A DNA stretch of 64,000 nt from the NCBI RefSeq assembly GCF_000757485.1, contig NZ_JPYO01000027.1:372001-436000 (forward strand). Reading direction: 5' to 3'. Shown piece by piece: positions 37,443 to 48,488 of this stretch. The DNA is from Achromobacter sp. RTa (GTDB lineage Bacteria; Pseudomonadota; Gammaproteobacteria; Burkholderiales; Burkholderiaceae_B). The notes beneath the pieces were generated by a model that had not been told where the DNA came from, did no database searches, and saw only the letters and a list, made by a program, of their open reading frames with translations. Both the position numbers and the translations under genes were made by a program. Every line of letters begins with the position of its first letter. Positions within the stretch are counted from its first letter, which is position 1.

Positions 37443-38299
37443 CTACTGTGAATTCCGGAACCGACCGCTGGCAGGTGCTGCGCCTGCTGGTGTCGCGCAA
37501 GACCGTGCTGATCAGCCTGATCGTGATCGTCGTGCTGGTCCTGGCCGCGCTGCTGGCGCCCTGGATCAGCCCCTACGATCCGTTCAAGCTGTCCATCATG
37601 AACCGGCTGAAGGCGCCTGGCGCCGCGCACTGGTTCGGCACCGACGACTTCGGCCGCGACGTATTCAGCCGCGTCATCCATGGCGGCCGCCTGTCGCTGA
37701 TGGTGGGCTTCTCCGTCGTGATCGTGTCCAGCATCCTGGGCATCGCCTTGGGCCTGATCGCCGGCTTCTTCCGCACCGCGGACAAGTTCGTATCGCGGCT
37801 GATCGACGCCATGATGGCTTTCCCCGACATCCTGCTGGCGATCTCACTGGTGGCGGCGCTGGGGCCGTCGCTGATCAACGTGGTGATCGCGCTGGGCATC
37901 GTCTACACGCCGCGCCTGGCCCGCATCGTGCGCGCCTCGACGCTGGTGATCCGCGAACTGCCCTTCGTCGAAGCGGCCCGCGCGCTGGGCGTGCCCACCT
38001 GGCGCATCGTCACGGTGCACGTGCTGCGCAACCTCGTGTCGCCCATCCTGGTGCAAGGCACGTTCATCTTCGCCTACGCAATCCTCGCCGAGGCCGGGCT
38101 GTCGTTCCTCGGCGTGGGCGTGTCGCCCGACATCCCCACCTGGGGAACCATGATCAACGCAGGCCAGCAATACATGGGATCGGCCGACTGGATCATGATC
38201 TTCCCCGGCATCGCCATCGTGCTGTCCGTACTGTCGCTGCAACTGGTGGGCGACGGGCTGCGCGACGTCCTCGATCCACGCCTGCGCAAGGAACTGTAA
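37430..38299 (+). CDS. ABC transporter permease (DppC type)
   Basis: 289 residues with about six membrane helices. The N-terminal helix ISLIVIVVLVLAALLAPW is followed by the DppC/OppC motif HWFGTDDFGRDVFSRVIHGGR and the EAA loop EAARALGVPTWRIVTVHVL. It pairs with the DppB-type permease to form the channel. The Shine-Dalgarno and start codon lie within the right end of the duplicated repeat. It is followed after 2 bp by the first ATPase gene. Confidence 0.93.
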   Translation: MTTGTTVNSGTDRWQVLRLLVSRKTVLISLIVIVVLVLAALLAPWISPYDPFKLSIMNRLKAPGAAHWFGTDDFGRDVFSRVIHGGRLSLMVGFSVVIVSSILGIALGLIAGFFRTADKFVSRLIDAMMAFPDILLAISLVAALGPSLINVVIALGIVYTPRLARIVRASTLVIRELPFVEAARALGVPTWRIVTVHVLRNLVSPILVQGTFIFAYAILAEAGLSFLGVGVSPDIPTWGTMINAGQQYMGSADWIMIFPGIAIVLSVLSLQLVGDGLRDVLDPRLRKEL

Positions 38300-38301
38300 T
38301 C

Positions 38302-39309
38302 ATGACCGCAAGCACCCGAGACATCGTGCTTTCAGTGGAAGGGCTGAAGACCTGGTTCCACAGCCGCGACGGCATCGCCAAATCCGTGGATGGCGTAACG
38401 TTCGACCTGGCGCGCGGCGAAACGCTGGCCATCGTGGGGGAGTCGGGTTCCGGCAAGTCCGTTACCAGCCTGTCCATCATGGGCCTGCTGCCCAAGCCCG
38501 CGGGCCGCATCGAAGGCGGCAGGATCCTGTTCCGCGACCGCCAGGGCATGCAGCACGATCTGGCGCAGGCTTCGCCGGCCACGCTGCGCCGCATCCGCGG
38601 GGCCGAGATCGCCATGATCTTCCAGGAGCCCATGACCAGCCTGAATCCGCTGTACACGGTAGGCGACCAGATCGCCGAGGCCGTGCTGCAGCATGAAGGC
38701 GGATCCTACGCGGCGGCGATCAAGCGAGCCCGCGAAATGCTGGAACGGGTGGAAATCCCGGCCGCCGACCGCCGTGTCAACGAATACCCGCACCAGATGT
38801 CGGGCGGCATGCGGCAGCGCGTGATGATCGCGCTGGCCCTGGCCTGCAATCCCGCCGTGCTGATCGCCGACGAGCCCACCACCGCGCTGGACGTCACCGT
38901 GCAGGCGCAGATCCTGGACCTGCTGCGCCGGCTGCAGGCCGAGATGAACATGAGCATCCTGTTCATCACCCACAACCTGGGCGTGGTGGCCGAGATCGCG
39001 CATCGCGTGGCGGTGATGTACGCGGGACGCGTGGTCGAGGACGCGGGCGTCTATGAACTGTTCGAGAAGCCCACGCATCCCTACACGCGCGGCCTGCTGT
39101 CCTGCATCCCCACCGCCGCGCTGCTCGCTTCGGGCGAGCGTCTGCGCGCCATCCCCGGAAACGTGCCCAGCGTGCTGTCGCTGCCGCCCGGCTGCACCTT
39201 CGCGCCGCGTTGCCCGCTCGCCGCCAGCGATTGCCTCGCCGCCGTGCCCGAACTCGTGCCGGTGCGAGCCGACCACCACGCGCGCTGCATCAAGGTGAAT
39301 CCGATATGA
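38302..39309 (+). CDS. Peptide ABC transporter ATP-binding protein (DppD type)
   Basis: 335 residues. Walker A is GESGSGKS (about residues 43-50), the signature is [15 protein letters not shown], Walker B is [14 protein letters not shown], followed by the H-loop ITHN. The C-terminal oligopeptide/dipeptide extension has Cys-rich [17 protein letters not shown], which in this family binds an iron-sulfur cluster. The TGA stop overlaps the next ATG (ATATGA). Confidence 0.95.
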   Translation: MTASTRDIVLSVEGLKTWFHSRDGIAKSVDGVTFDLARGETLAIVGESGSGKSVTSLSIMGLLPKPAGRIEGGRILFRDRQGMQHDLAQASPATLRRIRGAEIAMIFQEPMTSLNPLYTVGDQIAEAVLQHEGGSYAAAIKRAREMLERVEIPAADRRVNEYPHQMSGGMRQRVMIALALACNPAVLIADEPTTALDVTVQAQILDLLRRLQAEMNMSILFITHNLGVVAEIAHRVAVMYAGRVVEDAGVYELFEKPTHPYTRGLLSCIPTAALLASGERLRAIPGNVPSVLSLPPGCTFAPRCPLAASDCLAAVPELVPVRADHHARCIKVNPI

Positions 39310-40307
39310 CGAGTAGACCAGCCCCCATCCGCGCCGAAGAGCCGCTGGTGCGGATCCAGGACCTGAAGGTCCACTTCCCCACTTCGTCGGCGCGCAACGC
39401 GCCGGTGGTGCGGGCGGTGGACGGCGTCAGCTTCGACGTGCCGCGCAACACCATCGTCGGCCTGGTCGGCGAATCCGGCTCGGGCAAGACCACCACCGGC
39501 CGCGCGCTGCTGCGCCTGTTCGCCCCGACCGCCGGCCGCATCGTGTTCGACGGACACGACATCTCCACACTGTCCGAAAAACAGATGCTGCCGTGGCGCC
39601 GCCGCATGCAGATCGTGTTCCAGGACCCTTACGCCAGCCTCAACCCGCGCATGACCGTGGCCGAGATCCTGGGCGAGGCGCTGGACACCCACAAACTGGC
39701 GCAGCACCGCCGCGCAGCCCGCATCGGGGAACTGCTGGAACGCGTGGGCCTGAACGCCGACCATGCCCGGCGCTATCCGCACGAGTTCTCCGGCGGCCAG
39801 CGCCAGCGCATCGGCATCGCCCGCGCGCTGGCGGTAGAGCCGGACTTCATCGTGGCCGACGAGCCGGTTTCCGCCCTGGACGTGTCGGTGCAGGCGCAGG
39901 TGCTGAACCTTTTGCAGGACCTGCAGCGCGATCTGGGCCTGACCATGCTATTCGTGGCCCATGACCTGGCCGTGGTGGACTACCTGTGCGACGAAGTCGT
40001 GGTGATGTACCTGGGCCGCGTCATGGAGCGCGGGCCGACCCGCGAGGTCTACGCCCGCCCCAGGCACCCCTACACCCGCGCGCTGCTGTCCGCCGCGCCC
40101 GTGCCGGATCCGCGCGCCCCGCGTTCGCGTATTCTGCTGAAGGGCGACATCCCCAGCCCGGTCAATCCGCCTTCCGGCTGTGTATTCCGCACCCGCTGCC
40201 CGCACGCGATCGAGGCCTGCGGGACAATCGACGCACAGGCCGTCGGCGTCGGCCCGGGCCATTACGCGGCCTGTTCCCGCCTCGACGACCCCGAACTGGC
40301 CCAGTGA
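39306..40307 (+). CDS. Peptide ABC transporter ATP-binding protein (DppF type)
   Basis: 333 residues. Walker A GESGSGKTTTGR, signature SGGQRQRIGIARALA, Walker B DFIVADEPVSALD, H-loop VAHD, and the C-terminal PPSGCVFRTRCPHAIEAC cysteine motif. It works with the DppD-type subunit as the heterodimeric motor. It overlaps the preceding gene by 4 bp (ATGA). Confidence 0.95.
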   Translation: MTSRPAPIRAEEPLVRIQDLKVHFPTSSARNAPVVRAVDGVSFDVPRNTIVGLVGESGSGKTTTGRALLRLFAPTAGRIVFDGHDISTLSEKQMLPWRRRMQIVFQDPYASLNPRMTVAEILGEALDTHKLAQHRRAARIGELLERVGLNADHARRYPHEFSGGQRQRIGIARALAVEPDFIVADEPVSALDVSVQAQVLNLLQDLQRDLGLTMLFVAHDLAVVDYLCDEVVVMYLGRVMERGPTREVYARPRHPYTRALLSAAPVPDPRAPRSRILLKGDIPSPVNPPSGCVFRTRCPHAIEACGTIDAQAVGVGPGHYAACSRLDDPELAQ

Positions 40308-40320
40308 CCCAGGAATCCCC

Positions 40321-41193
40321 ATGAACATCATCCGCGACATCGTCTTCCAGATACGCAGTCGGCGGGACGCATTGAGCGTAACCGAACGCAAGGTTGCCGA
40401 CGCCATCCTCGACGACATCATCTGGAGCGCCAGCGCCACCGTCGACCAGCTCGCCGCCAAGGCGGGCGTCAGCATCGCCACCATCTCGCGCTTCGCCCGC
40501 ACCGTCGGCTGCGACGATACGCGCGACCTGAAAATGAAGCTGGCGCAGGCCAGCACGGTGGGCAGCCGTTTCCTGGATCCGAGCGCCCCCGCCGAGGAAA
40601 GCACTTTCTACGCCCGCATCTACGGCGACATCGAAAGCACGCTGCGCGCCCACCTGCCCATTTTCACGGAACAGCTGTTCGAAACGGCCGCCGCCGCCCT
40701 GGACGGGGCCCGCATGATCTATGTGTTCGGCATGGGCGGGGCCTCCGCCGTGCTGGCTCAGGAGGTCCAGTCACGCCTGGTGCGGCTGGGCTACCCCATC
40801 GCCGTCTACAGCGACGCCGTGCTGCTGCGCATGGTCGCGGCCACGCTGGACGAACGCGACGCCGTGCTGGTGCTGTCGGCATCGGGCCTGACGCCCGAGA
40901 TCGTGGGCGCCGCGCGCATCGTGAAGCAGTACCGCGCGCGCCTCGTCGCCATCACGGACACGACCTCCGAACTGGCCAGGCTCGCCGACGTGGTGCTCCC
41001 GATCCGGACGGACGAAACGGATTTCATCTACAAACCCTCGGCCTCCCGCTACGCGATGATGCTTGCGATCGACCTGCTGTCCACCGAACTGGCCATGCTG
41101 AACCAGGAAGAGAACCGCGAGCGCCTGCGCCGCATCAAGCTGGCGCTGGACGAGCACCGCGGCGGCCCGAATCGCCTGCCGCTGGGCGATTGA
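40321..41193 (+). CDS. MurR/RpiR family transcriptional regulator
   Basis: 290 residues: N-terminal RpiR helix-turn-helix (about residues 1-77, with LSVTERKVADAIL and VDQLAAKAGVSIATISRFAR) and a C-terminal SIS domain that normally senses sugar phosphates (VFGMGGASAVLAQEV; VLVLSASGLTPEIV). AGGAA precedes the ATG. It lies inside the operon between the ABC transporter and D-aminoacylase genes, so it likely controls this unit. N-acetylmuramic-type sugar phosphates are ligands of MurR relatives, which would fit cell-wall-derived material, but this is speculative. Confidence 0.92.
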   Translation: MNIIRDIVFQIRSRRDALSVTERKVADAILDDIIWSASATVDQLAAKAGVSIATISRFARTVGCDDTRDLKMKLAQASTVGSRFLDPSAPAEESTFYARIYGDIESTLRAHLPIFTEQLFETAAAALDGARMIYVFGMGGASAVLAQEVQSRLVRLGYPIAVYSDAVLLRMVAATLDERDAVLVLSASGLTPEIVGAARIVKQYRARLVAITDTTSELARLADVVLPIRTDETDFIYKPSASRYAMMLAIDLLSTELAMLNQEENRERLRRIKLALDEHRGGPNRLPLGD

Positions 41194-41207
41194 ATCTGGA
41201 ACAAAAG

Positions 41208-42662
41208 ATGTACGACACCCTCATAGGCAACGTGCTGGTCCTGGACGGAGCCGGCGGCGCCGCATACCACGCCAGCGTCGCGCTGGCCGGCGGCCGCATC
41301 GCCGCGATCGGCGAACTGCCTGGCGCGCCCGCGCGCCAGATCATCGACGGCACCGATCTGGCGCTGGCCCCCGGCTTCATCGATGTGCACACCCACGACG
41401 ACACGAACGTAATCCGCACGCCGGGCATGCTGCCCAAGCTGTCCCAGGGCGTGACCACCGTGGTGGTGGGCAATTGCGGCATCAGCGCATCGCCCGTGAC
41501 CCTGCGCGGCGAACCGCCTGATCCGATGAACCTGCTGGGCAAGCGGGAAGACTTCAGCTACCCCACGTTCGCGGACTACACGCAGGCCATCGAGGCCGCG
41601 CGCCCCGCCGTCAACGTGGCGGCGCTGGTGGGCCACACCGCGCTGCGCAGCAACCACATGGACCGGCTGGACCGGCCCGCCACGCGCGACGAGGTGCTGG
41701 CGATGCGCGCCCAATTGCGCGACGCGCTGGCCCATGGCGCCATCGGCCTGAGCACCGGCCTGGCCTACGCCTCCGCTTTCGAGGCGGACACGGACGAGGT
41801 CAAGCTGCTGGCGGAAGCGCTGGATGAATTCGGCGCGCTCTACACCACGCACCTGCGCTCGGAGTTCGCCGCCATCCTGGACGCCATGCAGGAGGCCTTC
41901 GACATCGCGCGGCATGCCCGCGTGCCGGTCGTGGTGTCGCACCTGAAATGCGCGGGCGCGGGCAACTGGGGCCGCACCCGGGAAGTGCTGTCCACGCTGG
42001 AAACCGCGGGCCGGCTGCAGCACGTGGGCTGCGACTGCTACCCCTACTCCGCCAGTTCGTCCACGCTGGACCTGAAGCAAGTCACGGACGAGTTCGACAT
42101 CGACATTACCTGGTCCGTGCCGCATCCCGAGCAGGCCCGCCGCAAGCTGGCCGCCATCGCCGCAGACTGGGGCGTGAGCCTGATGGAGGCGGCCGCGCGC
42201 CTGCAGCCGGCCGGAGCGGTGTACCACAACATGGACGAAGAAGACGTGCGCCGCGTGCTGTCGCACCGTCTCACCATGGTGGGATCCGACGGACTGCCCA
42301 ACGATCCGATGCCGCATCCGCGCCTCTGGGGCGCCTTCCCCCGCGTGCTGGGCCACTACAGCCGCGAGGTGGGCCTGTTCCCGCTGGCCGAGGCTGTCCA
42401 CAAGATGACGGGCCTGTCCGCGGCGCGCTTCGGCCTGGCCGAGCGCGGCCTGGTCCGCGAGGGCTATCACGCGGACCTGGTGCTGTTCAACCCTGCCACG
42501 GTCATCGACCGCGCCACCTTCGCCGCCCCGGTGCAGACGGCCGCGGGCATCGAGGCGGTATGGGTCAATGGCGCACTGTCTTATCGCCACGGCCAGCCCA
42601 CCGGCGACCGCGCCGGCCGCTGGCTGCCCCGCAACGGCGACCTGAGAAAGAACTTCGAGTAA
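41208..42662 (+). CDS. N-acyl-D-amino-acid deacylase (D-aminoacylase)
   Basis: 484 residues of the amidohydrolase superfamily, D-aminoacylase group. It hydrolyses N-acyl-D-amino acids to the free D-amino acid and a carboxylate. Metal ligands: His61/His63 (IDVHTHDD), Cys90 in VVGNCGIS (a known bridging ligand in this group), His in TTHLRSE and VVSHLKCAG, and Asp in VGSDGLP. The C-terminus RHGQPTGDRAGRWLPR is typical. Start 41208 is chosen over a TTG at 41190. With the deaminase and RidA it forms a consistent route. Confidence 0.93.
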   Translation: MYDTLIGNVLVLDGAGGAAYHASVALAGGRIAAIGELPGAPARQIIDGTDLALAPGFIDVHTHDDTNVIRTPGMLPKLSQGVTTVVVGNCGISASPVTLRGEPPDPMNLLGKREDFSYPTFADYTQAIEAARPAVNVAALVGHTALRSNHMDRLDRPATRDEVLAMRAQLRDALAHGAIGLSTGLAYASAFEADTDEVKLLAEALDEFGALYTTHLRSEFAAILDAMQEAFDIARHARVPVVVSHLKCAGAGNWGRTREVLSTLETAGRLQHVGCDCYPYSASSSTLDLKQVTDEFDIDITWSVPHPEQARRKLAAIAADWGVSLMEAAARLQPAGAVYHNMDEEDVRRVLSHRLTMVGSDGLPNDPMPHPRLWGAFPRVLGHYSREVGLFPLAEAVHKMTGLSAARFGLAERGLVREGYHADLVLFNPATVIDRATFAAPVQTAAGIEAVWVNGALSYRHGQPTGDRAGRWLPRNGDLRKNFE

Positions 42663-42727
42663 ACGCCACGCGAACGCCCGACGCGCCCGTCCGCCGCGAC
42701 ACAGGCCATCATTTCAAGGAGAGAACC

Positions 42728-43165
42728 ATGAGCAATGCTCCCACCGCCGACAGCAACGGCATCACCCGCTACGGCGTCGCCGGCGGCACGGGCCAGGGCG
42801 GCTCGCACATGCCCTTCGCCCGGGCGGTAGCCGCCGACGGCTGGCTGCACGTATCCGGCCAGGTGCCGATGGAAAACGGAGAAGTCATCGAAGGCGGCAT
42901 CGTCGCGCAAAGCCACAAGGCCATCCAGCAGGTGCTGGCCATTCTGAAGGAAGCGGGCTACGGACCCGAACACGTCGTGCGCTGCGGCGTGTGGCTGGAC
43001 GACGCGCGCGACTTCGCGTCGTTCAACAAGGTGTTCAGGGAATACTTCGGGGAGAATCCCCCCGCCCGCGCCTGCGTGCAGTCATCGCTGGTGGTGGACG
43101 CCAAGGTCGAAGTCGACTGTATCGCGTACAGGTGCCCCCACGCCGCGCCCACTAACGTGGGCTAG
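42728..43165 (+). CDS. RidA family enamine/imine deaminase
   Basis: 145 residues. RidA-type trimers hydrolyse reactive enamines and imines made by PLP deaminases. The family core is present: GWLHVSGQVPM, SHKAIQQVLAILKEAG and KVEVDCIAY at the C-terminus. AAGGAGAG precedes the ATG. The last 12 residues (RCPHAAPTNVG) are encoded by the first unit of the tandem repeat that starts at 43134; the repeat also provides the TAG stop. The original C-terminus was probably displaced. Confidence 0.9.
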   Translation: MSNAPTADSNGITRYGVAGGTGQGGSHMPFARAVAADGWLHVSGQVPMENGEVIEGGIVAQSHKAIQQVLAILKEAGYGPEHVVRCGVWLDDARDFASFNKVFREYFGENPPARACVQSSLVVDAKVEVDCIAYRCPHAAPTNVG

Positions 43166-43394
43166 CTGCCCCCCGGGGGGGGCTGCCCCACCTTGGGACG
43201 GCCCGGCGGTGGGGCGGCGCCCCCACGCCGCGCCCACTAACGTGGGCTAGCTGCCCCCGGGGGGCTGCCCCACCTTGGGACGGCCCGGCGGTGGGGCGGC
43301 GCCCCCACGCCGCGCCCACTAACGTGGGCTAGCTGCCCCACCTTGGGACGGCCCGGCGGTGGGGCGGTGCCCCCACGCCGCGCCCACTAACGTG
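43134..43394 (+). repeat. Tandem repeat array, about 3.3 units of 68-85 bp
   Basis: Units start GCCCCCACGCCGCGCCCAC at 43134, 43219, 43301 and (partial) 43369. Lengths are 85, 82 and 68 bp; the third lacks the CCCCCGGGGGG stretch. Inside each unit: CCCACTAACGTGGG, GCTAGC and GTGGGGCGG...GCCCCCAC inverted repeats. The array spans the end of ridA and the whole space to lolA. Copy number differences point to slippage or recombination. Confidence 0.9.
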
Positions 43395-43425
43395 ACCAGA
43401 AGACGTGTCTGACCCCAACGGAACC

Positions 43426-44049
43426 CTACATCTTCACCACGTCCACGCCCTTGGGCGCGACGAACTCGAATTCCTTGGCGGGAAGCTGCGGGTTGGCGGA
43501 GATGCCGGACAGGTCGACGCGGGTCGTCTGGCCGAAGGAATCCAGCAGCTCCACGCGCACGGGCAGGTTGTCTTTCATGCCGATGTCCACCCGCGAGAAA
43601 CCCGCGTCGGCGGTGCGCGGCTTGGCGCGCAGCCATTCGATGCCGTCCTTGGACGGCAGGGCCGACACGTCGAACGACTGTTCGAGCGAACCCGAGCCGA
43701 ACAGGATCGCAGCGGGCGAAGTACCGATGGCGGCGTCCACCTTGCGCTCCGTCACCTGGGCCAGGTCCGGATCGAACTGGAATACCTTGCGGCCGTCGGA
43801 AATGACCAGCTGCTCGTAGGGCTTTTGCACCGCCCACTTGAACTTGCCGGGGCGCTGGAACGAAAACACGCCGGTCTGGGCCGGCTGCGTGCGGCCCTGG
43901 TTGTTCACGGTGTACTGCGAGAACGAACCGGTGGCGGCCGTGACCGTTGCCACGAAGGCGCGCAATTGCTCCTGCGCGCTGGCGGCCAGCGCCACGGCGG
44001 GCGCCAGGGCCAAGGCCGCAACCGCGGCCAGTCGGCGAAACGTCTTCAT
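43426..44049 (-). CDS. lolA: Outer-membrane lipoprotein carrier protein
   Basis: Periplasmic chaperone that carries lipoproteins from LolCDE to LolB. 207 residues with a signal peptide ([20 protein letters not shown], cut near ALA). The mature open beta-barrel start has the family pattern [21 protein letters not shown] and [11 protein letters not shown]. The start overlaps the ftsK stop by one base (TGATG). In proteobacteria ftsK-lolA-rarA is a conserved series; here rarA lies 11 kb downstream. Confidence 0.95.
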   Translation of the reverse strand: MKTFRRLAAVAALALAPAVALAASAQEQLRAFVATVTAATGSFSQYTVNNQGRTQPAQTGVFSFQRPGKFKWAVQKPYEQLVISDGRKVFQFDPDLAQVTERKVDAAIGTSPAAILFGSGSLEQSFDVSALPSKDGIEWLRAKPRTADAGFSRVDIGMKDNLPVRVELLDSFGQTTRVDLSGISANPQLPAKEFEFVAPKGVDVVKM

Positions 44050-46436
44050 CAGGCTTCCTCTCGGGCGGCCGCCGCGGGAACGAGGATCTCGCGGTTGCCA
44101 TTGGACTGCATCGCCGACACAATACCCGATTGCTCCATCTGCTCCAGTAACCGCGCCGCACGGTTGTAACCAATCCGCAGGTGGCGCTGCACCAGCGAAA
44201 TGGACGCGCGGCGGTGCTTGAGCACCACTTCGCAGGCCTGGTCGTACATCGGATCGGACTCGGCGTCGCCGCCGATGCCGGTGACGCTGCTGGCGCCTTC
44301 GCCGTCGCCGTCCAGGCCGCCTTCCAGCAGGCCCTCGATGTAGTTGGGTTCGCCCTGCGACTTCAGGCTTTCCACCACGCGGTGCACTTCGTCGTCGTTC
44401 ACGAAGGCGCCGTGCACGCGCACCGGCAGGCCGGTGCCCGGCGGCATGTAGAGCATGTCGCCCTGGCCCAGCAGGGTTTCCGCGCCCATCTGGTCAAGAA
44501 TGGTGCGCGAGTCGATCTTGGACGATACCTGGAACGCGATGCGCGTCGGGATGTTGGCCTTGATCAAGCCAGTGATGACGTCCACGCTGGGGCGCTGGGT
44601 GGCCAGGATCAGGTGGATGCCGGCGGCGCGCGCCTTCTGCGCCAGGCGGGCGATCAGTTCTTCGATCTTCTTGCCCACGACCATCATCAGGTCGGCCAGT
44701 TCGTCGATGACCACCACGATGGTGGGCAGCGGCGCCAGGGGCTCGGGCTCGTCGGGCGTCAGCGAGAACGGATTGGGGATCGGCTCTTCGCGCTTGATCG
44801 CGTCGCGGATCTTGGTGTTGTAGCCGGCCAGGTTGCGCACGCCCATCTTGCTCATCAGGCGGTAGCGCTTCTCCATTTCGCCCACGCACCAGTTCAGCGC
44901 GTTGGACGCCTGGCGCATGTCGGTGACGACGGGCGCGAGCAGGTGCGGAATGCCCTCGTAGACGCTCATTTCCAGCATCTTCGGGTCGATAAGGATCAGG
45001 CGGGTATGGGAAGCATCCGCCTTGTACAGCAGCGACAGGATCATGGCGTTGATCCCGACCGACTTGCCCGAGCCGGTCGTGCCCGCCACCAGGAGGTGGG
45101 GCATCTTGGCCAGGTCGGCCACCACCGGGTTGCCGGCGATGTCCTTGCCCAGCGCCATCGTCACGACGGAATGGCTGGCGTGATACGTCTGCGAGCCCAG
45201 GATTTCCGACAGGCGCACCATCTGGCGGCGCGGGTTCGGTAATTCCAGGCCCATCAGGTTCTTGCCGGGAATGGTTTCCACCACGCGAATGCTGACCAGG
45301 CTGAGCGCCCGGGCCAGGTCCTTGGCCAGGTTTACGATCTGGCTGCCCTTGACGCCAGTGGCCGGCTCGATTTCGTAGCGCGTGATGACCGGCCCGGCCT
45401 GCGCCGCCACCACCGTGACGGACACGCCGAAGTCGGCCAGCTTCTTTTCGATCAGGCGCGAGGTGAATTCGATGGTCTCGGCCGATACCGTTTCCTGATT
45501 GGCCTGCGGCGGATCCAGCAGGCTGATCGCCGGCAGGTCGCCTTCGGCGCCGCCCGACGGCGCGAAGAACAGCGATTGCTGCTTTTCCTTTTCGACGCGT
45601 TCGGACTTGGGAACCACGGTAATGGCGGGCTCGATCCGCACCGGCTGCTCGTGGACCAGCTTTTCCTGCTTGGCCACGACCTGCTCGGTGCGCACGGCCT
45701 TGGCCACCTCGCCGACCTTGCGGTCTTCGCGGGCGGCGTAGGAATTGCGGATGCGGCGCACCAGGCCTTCCAGCCACGAACCGACCCGTTCGGCCACGGA
45801 CAGCCACGAGAACGAGAAGAACAGGCTCAGGCCGATCGCCAGCATGACGAGAAATGCCAGCGTGCTGCCGGTGAAGCCGATGCTGCGGCCAATCAGGTCG
45901 GCCAGGGTCTGGCCGATGACGCCGCCCGCGCCGCTGGCGCTTTCCGAGGCCCCCGGCAGGTGCGTGCCGCGGCTGGCCAGGCGCAGGGCTTCCATGCCCA
46001 GCGAGCCGACCAGCAGAAGGAAGAAGCCGATGCCCTCTTCCCAGTGGACGCGGGGAAGCGCCTCTGGTTGTTTACCATTGGTAACACGCAGATGGCTGGC
46101 GAGGCGGCGGTACCCCGCGCGCACGCGGTGCAGCAGCAGGACGACCCACCACCAGGCGGAAAAGCCGAACAGATAGAGAAAAATGTCCGCCAGATAGGCG
46201 CCCAGGGTGCCGCCACGGTTGTGGATGGCCCCGGCGGGGACGGAGTGCGACCAGCCTGGGTCGGACGGGCTCCAGGTGGCGAGCACCAGGGTAAGCCACG
46301 CCGCCAGCGCGGCGAAGAGGATCCAGCGGGCTTCGCGCAGCAACGCGGAAAGACGCGTCTGCAGGGGCGAAGGCCCGTTTCGGGTGTTGCGCGAGGCGCG
46401 CGGAGAAGCAGTCGAGATACGCGGCATGCGGCTCAT
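44049..46436 (-). CDS. ftsK: DNA translocase FtsK
   Basis: Septal DNA pump that clears the chromosome dimer region and activates XerCD. Up to 795 residues: about four membrane helices in the first 190 residues, a linker, and a RecA-like motor with Walker [13 protein letters not shown] and Walker [12 protein letters not shown]. The C-terminal gamma winged helix ([18 protein letters not shown]) reads KOPS sequences. Start is uncertain: ATG at 46436 or 46427 ([10 protein letters not shown]); neither has a clear ribosome site. A TATAAT overlaps the first ATG region. Confidence 0.95.
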   Translation of the reverse strand: MSRMPRISTASPRASRNTRNGPSPLQTRLSALLREARWILFAALAAWLTLVLATWSPSDPGWSHSVPAGAIHNRGGTLGAYLADIFLYLFGFSAWWWVVLLLHRVRAGYRRLASHLRVTNGKQPEALPRVHWEEGIGFFLLLVGSLGMEALRLASRGTHLPGASESASGAGGVIGQTLADLIGRSIGFTGSTLAFLVMLAIGLSLFFSFSWLSVAERVGSWLEGLVRRIRNSYAAREDRKVGEVAKAVRTEQVVAKQEKLVHEQPVRIEPAITVVPKSERVEKEKQQSLFFAPSGGAEGDLPAISLLDPPQANQETVSAETIEFTSRLIEKKLADFGVSVTVVAAQAGPVITRYEIEPATGVKGSQIVNLAKDLARALSLVSIRVVETIPGKNLMGLELPNPRRQMVRLSEILGSQTYHASHSVVTMALGKDIAGNPVVADLAKMPHLLVAGTTGSGKSVGINAMILSLLYKADASHTRLILIDPKMLEMSVYEGIPHLLAPVVTDMRQASNALNWCVGEMEKRYRLMSKMGVRNLAGYNTKIRDAIKREEPIPNPFSLTPDEPEPLAPLPTIVVVIDELADLMMVVGKKIEELIARLAQKARAAGIHLILATQRPSVDVITGLIKANIPTRIAFQVSSKIDSRTILDQMGAETLLGQGDMLYMPPGTGLPVRVHGAFVNDDEVHRVVESLKSQGEPNYIEGLLEGGLDGDGEGASSVTGIGGDAESDPMYDQACEVVLKHRRASISLVQRHLRIGYNRAARLLEQMEQSGIVSAMQSNGNREILVPAAAAREEA

Positions 46437-46457
46437 TATAATTGGGCGTTAACCTAA

Positions 46458-48080
<1,623 letters not shown>

Positions 48081-48084
<4 letters not shown>

Positions 48085-48410
48085 AATGGCTTTATCTGGG
48101 CGTGGCGATCATCGCAGAGATCTTCGCAACCAGCGCGCTCAAGGGATCCGAGGGCTTCACCCGCCTGATGCCGTCCATCGTCACGGTGTTCGGCTACCTG
48201 ATCTCGTTCTATTTCCTGTCGCTGACGCTGCGCGAGATCCCCGTGGGCATCGCATACGCGATCTGGTCCGGCGTCGGCATCGTGCTGATCTCCATCGTGG
48301 GCGCGGTGCTGTTCAAGCAGCACCTGGACACCCCGGCGCTGATCGGCATCGGCCTCATCATCGCCGGCGTGGTGGTGATGAACGTGTTTTCCAAATCGGT
48401 CTCGCATTGA
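48081..48410 (+). CDS. EmrE-type small multidrug resistance transporter
   Basis: 109 residues with four membrane helices. Glu13 in helix 1 (MKWLYLGVAIIAEIFATS) is the proton and drug-binding residue (Glu14 of E. coli EmrE). The helix 3 signature GIAYAIWSGVGIVLI is the EmrE/Qac type, not the SugE/Gdx guanidinium type. It would export cationic compounds in exchange for protons as an antiparallel dimer. The ATG overlaps the smr stop (ATGA). Confidence 0.93.
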
Positions 48411-48488
48411 CAGCGTCCTCGGCTGCCATCGCGCTCGGCTGATGCGCCGCGCGACGCCAGCCTCGGCCGCCTGCGCTAACCCGCCCGA

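Noticed and set aside
43134..43394. CRISPR-like reading of the tandem array
   Set aside because: Units are directly adjacent with no unique spacers, lengths vary, and no cas genes are present.
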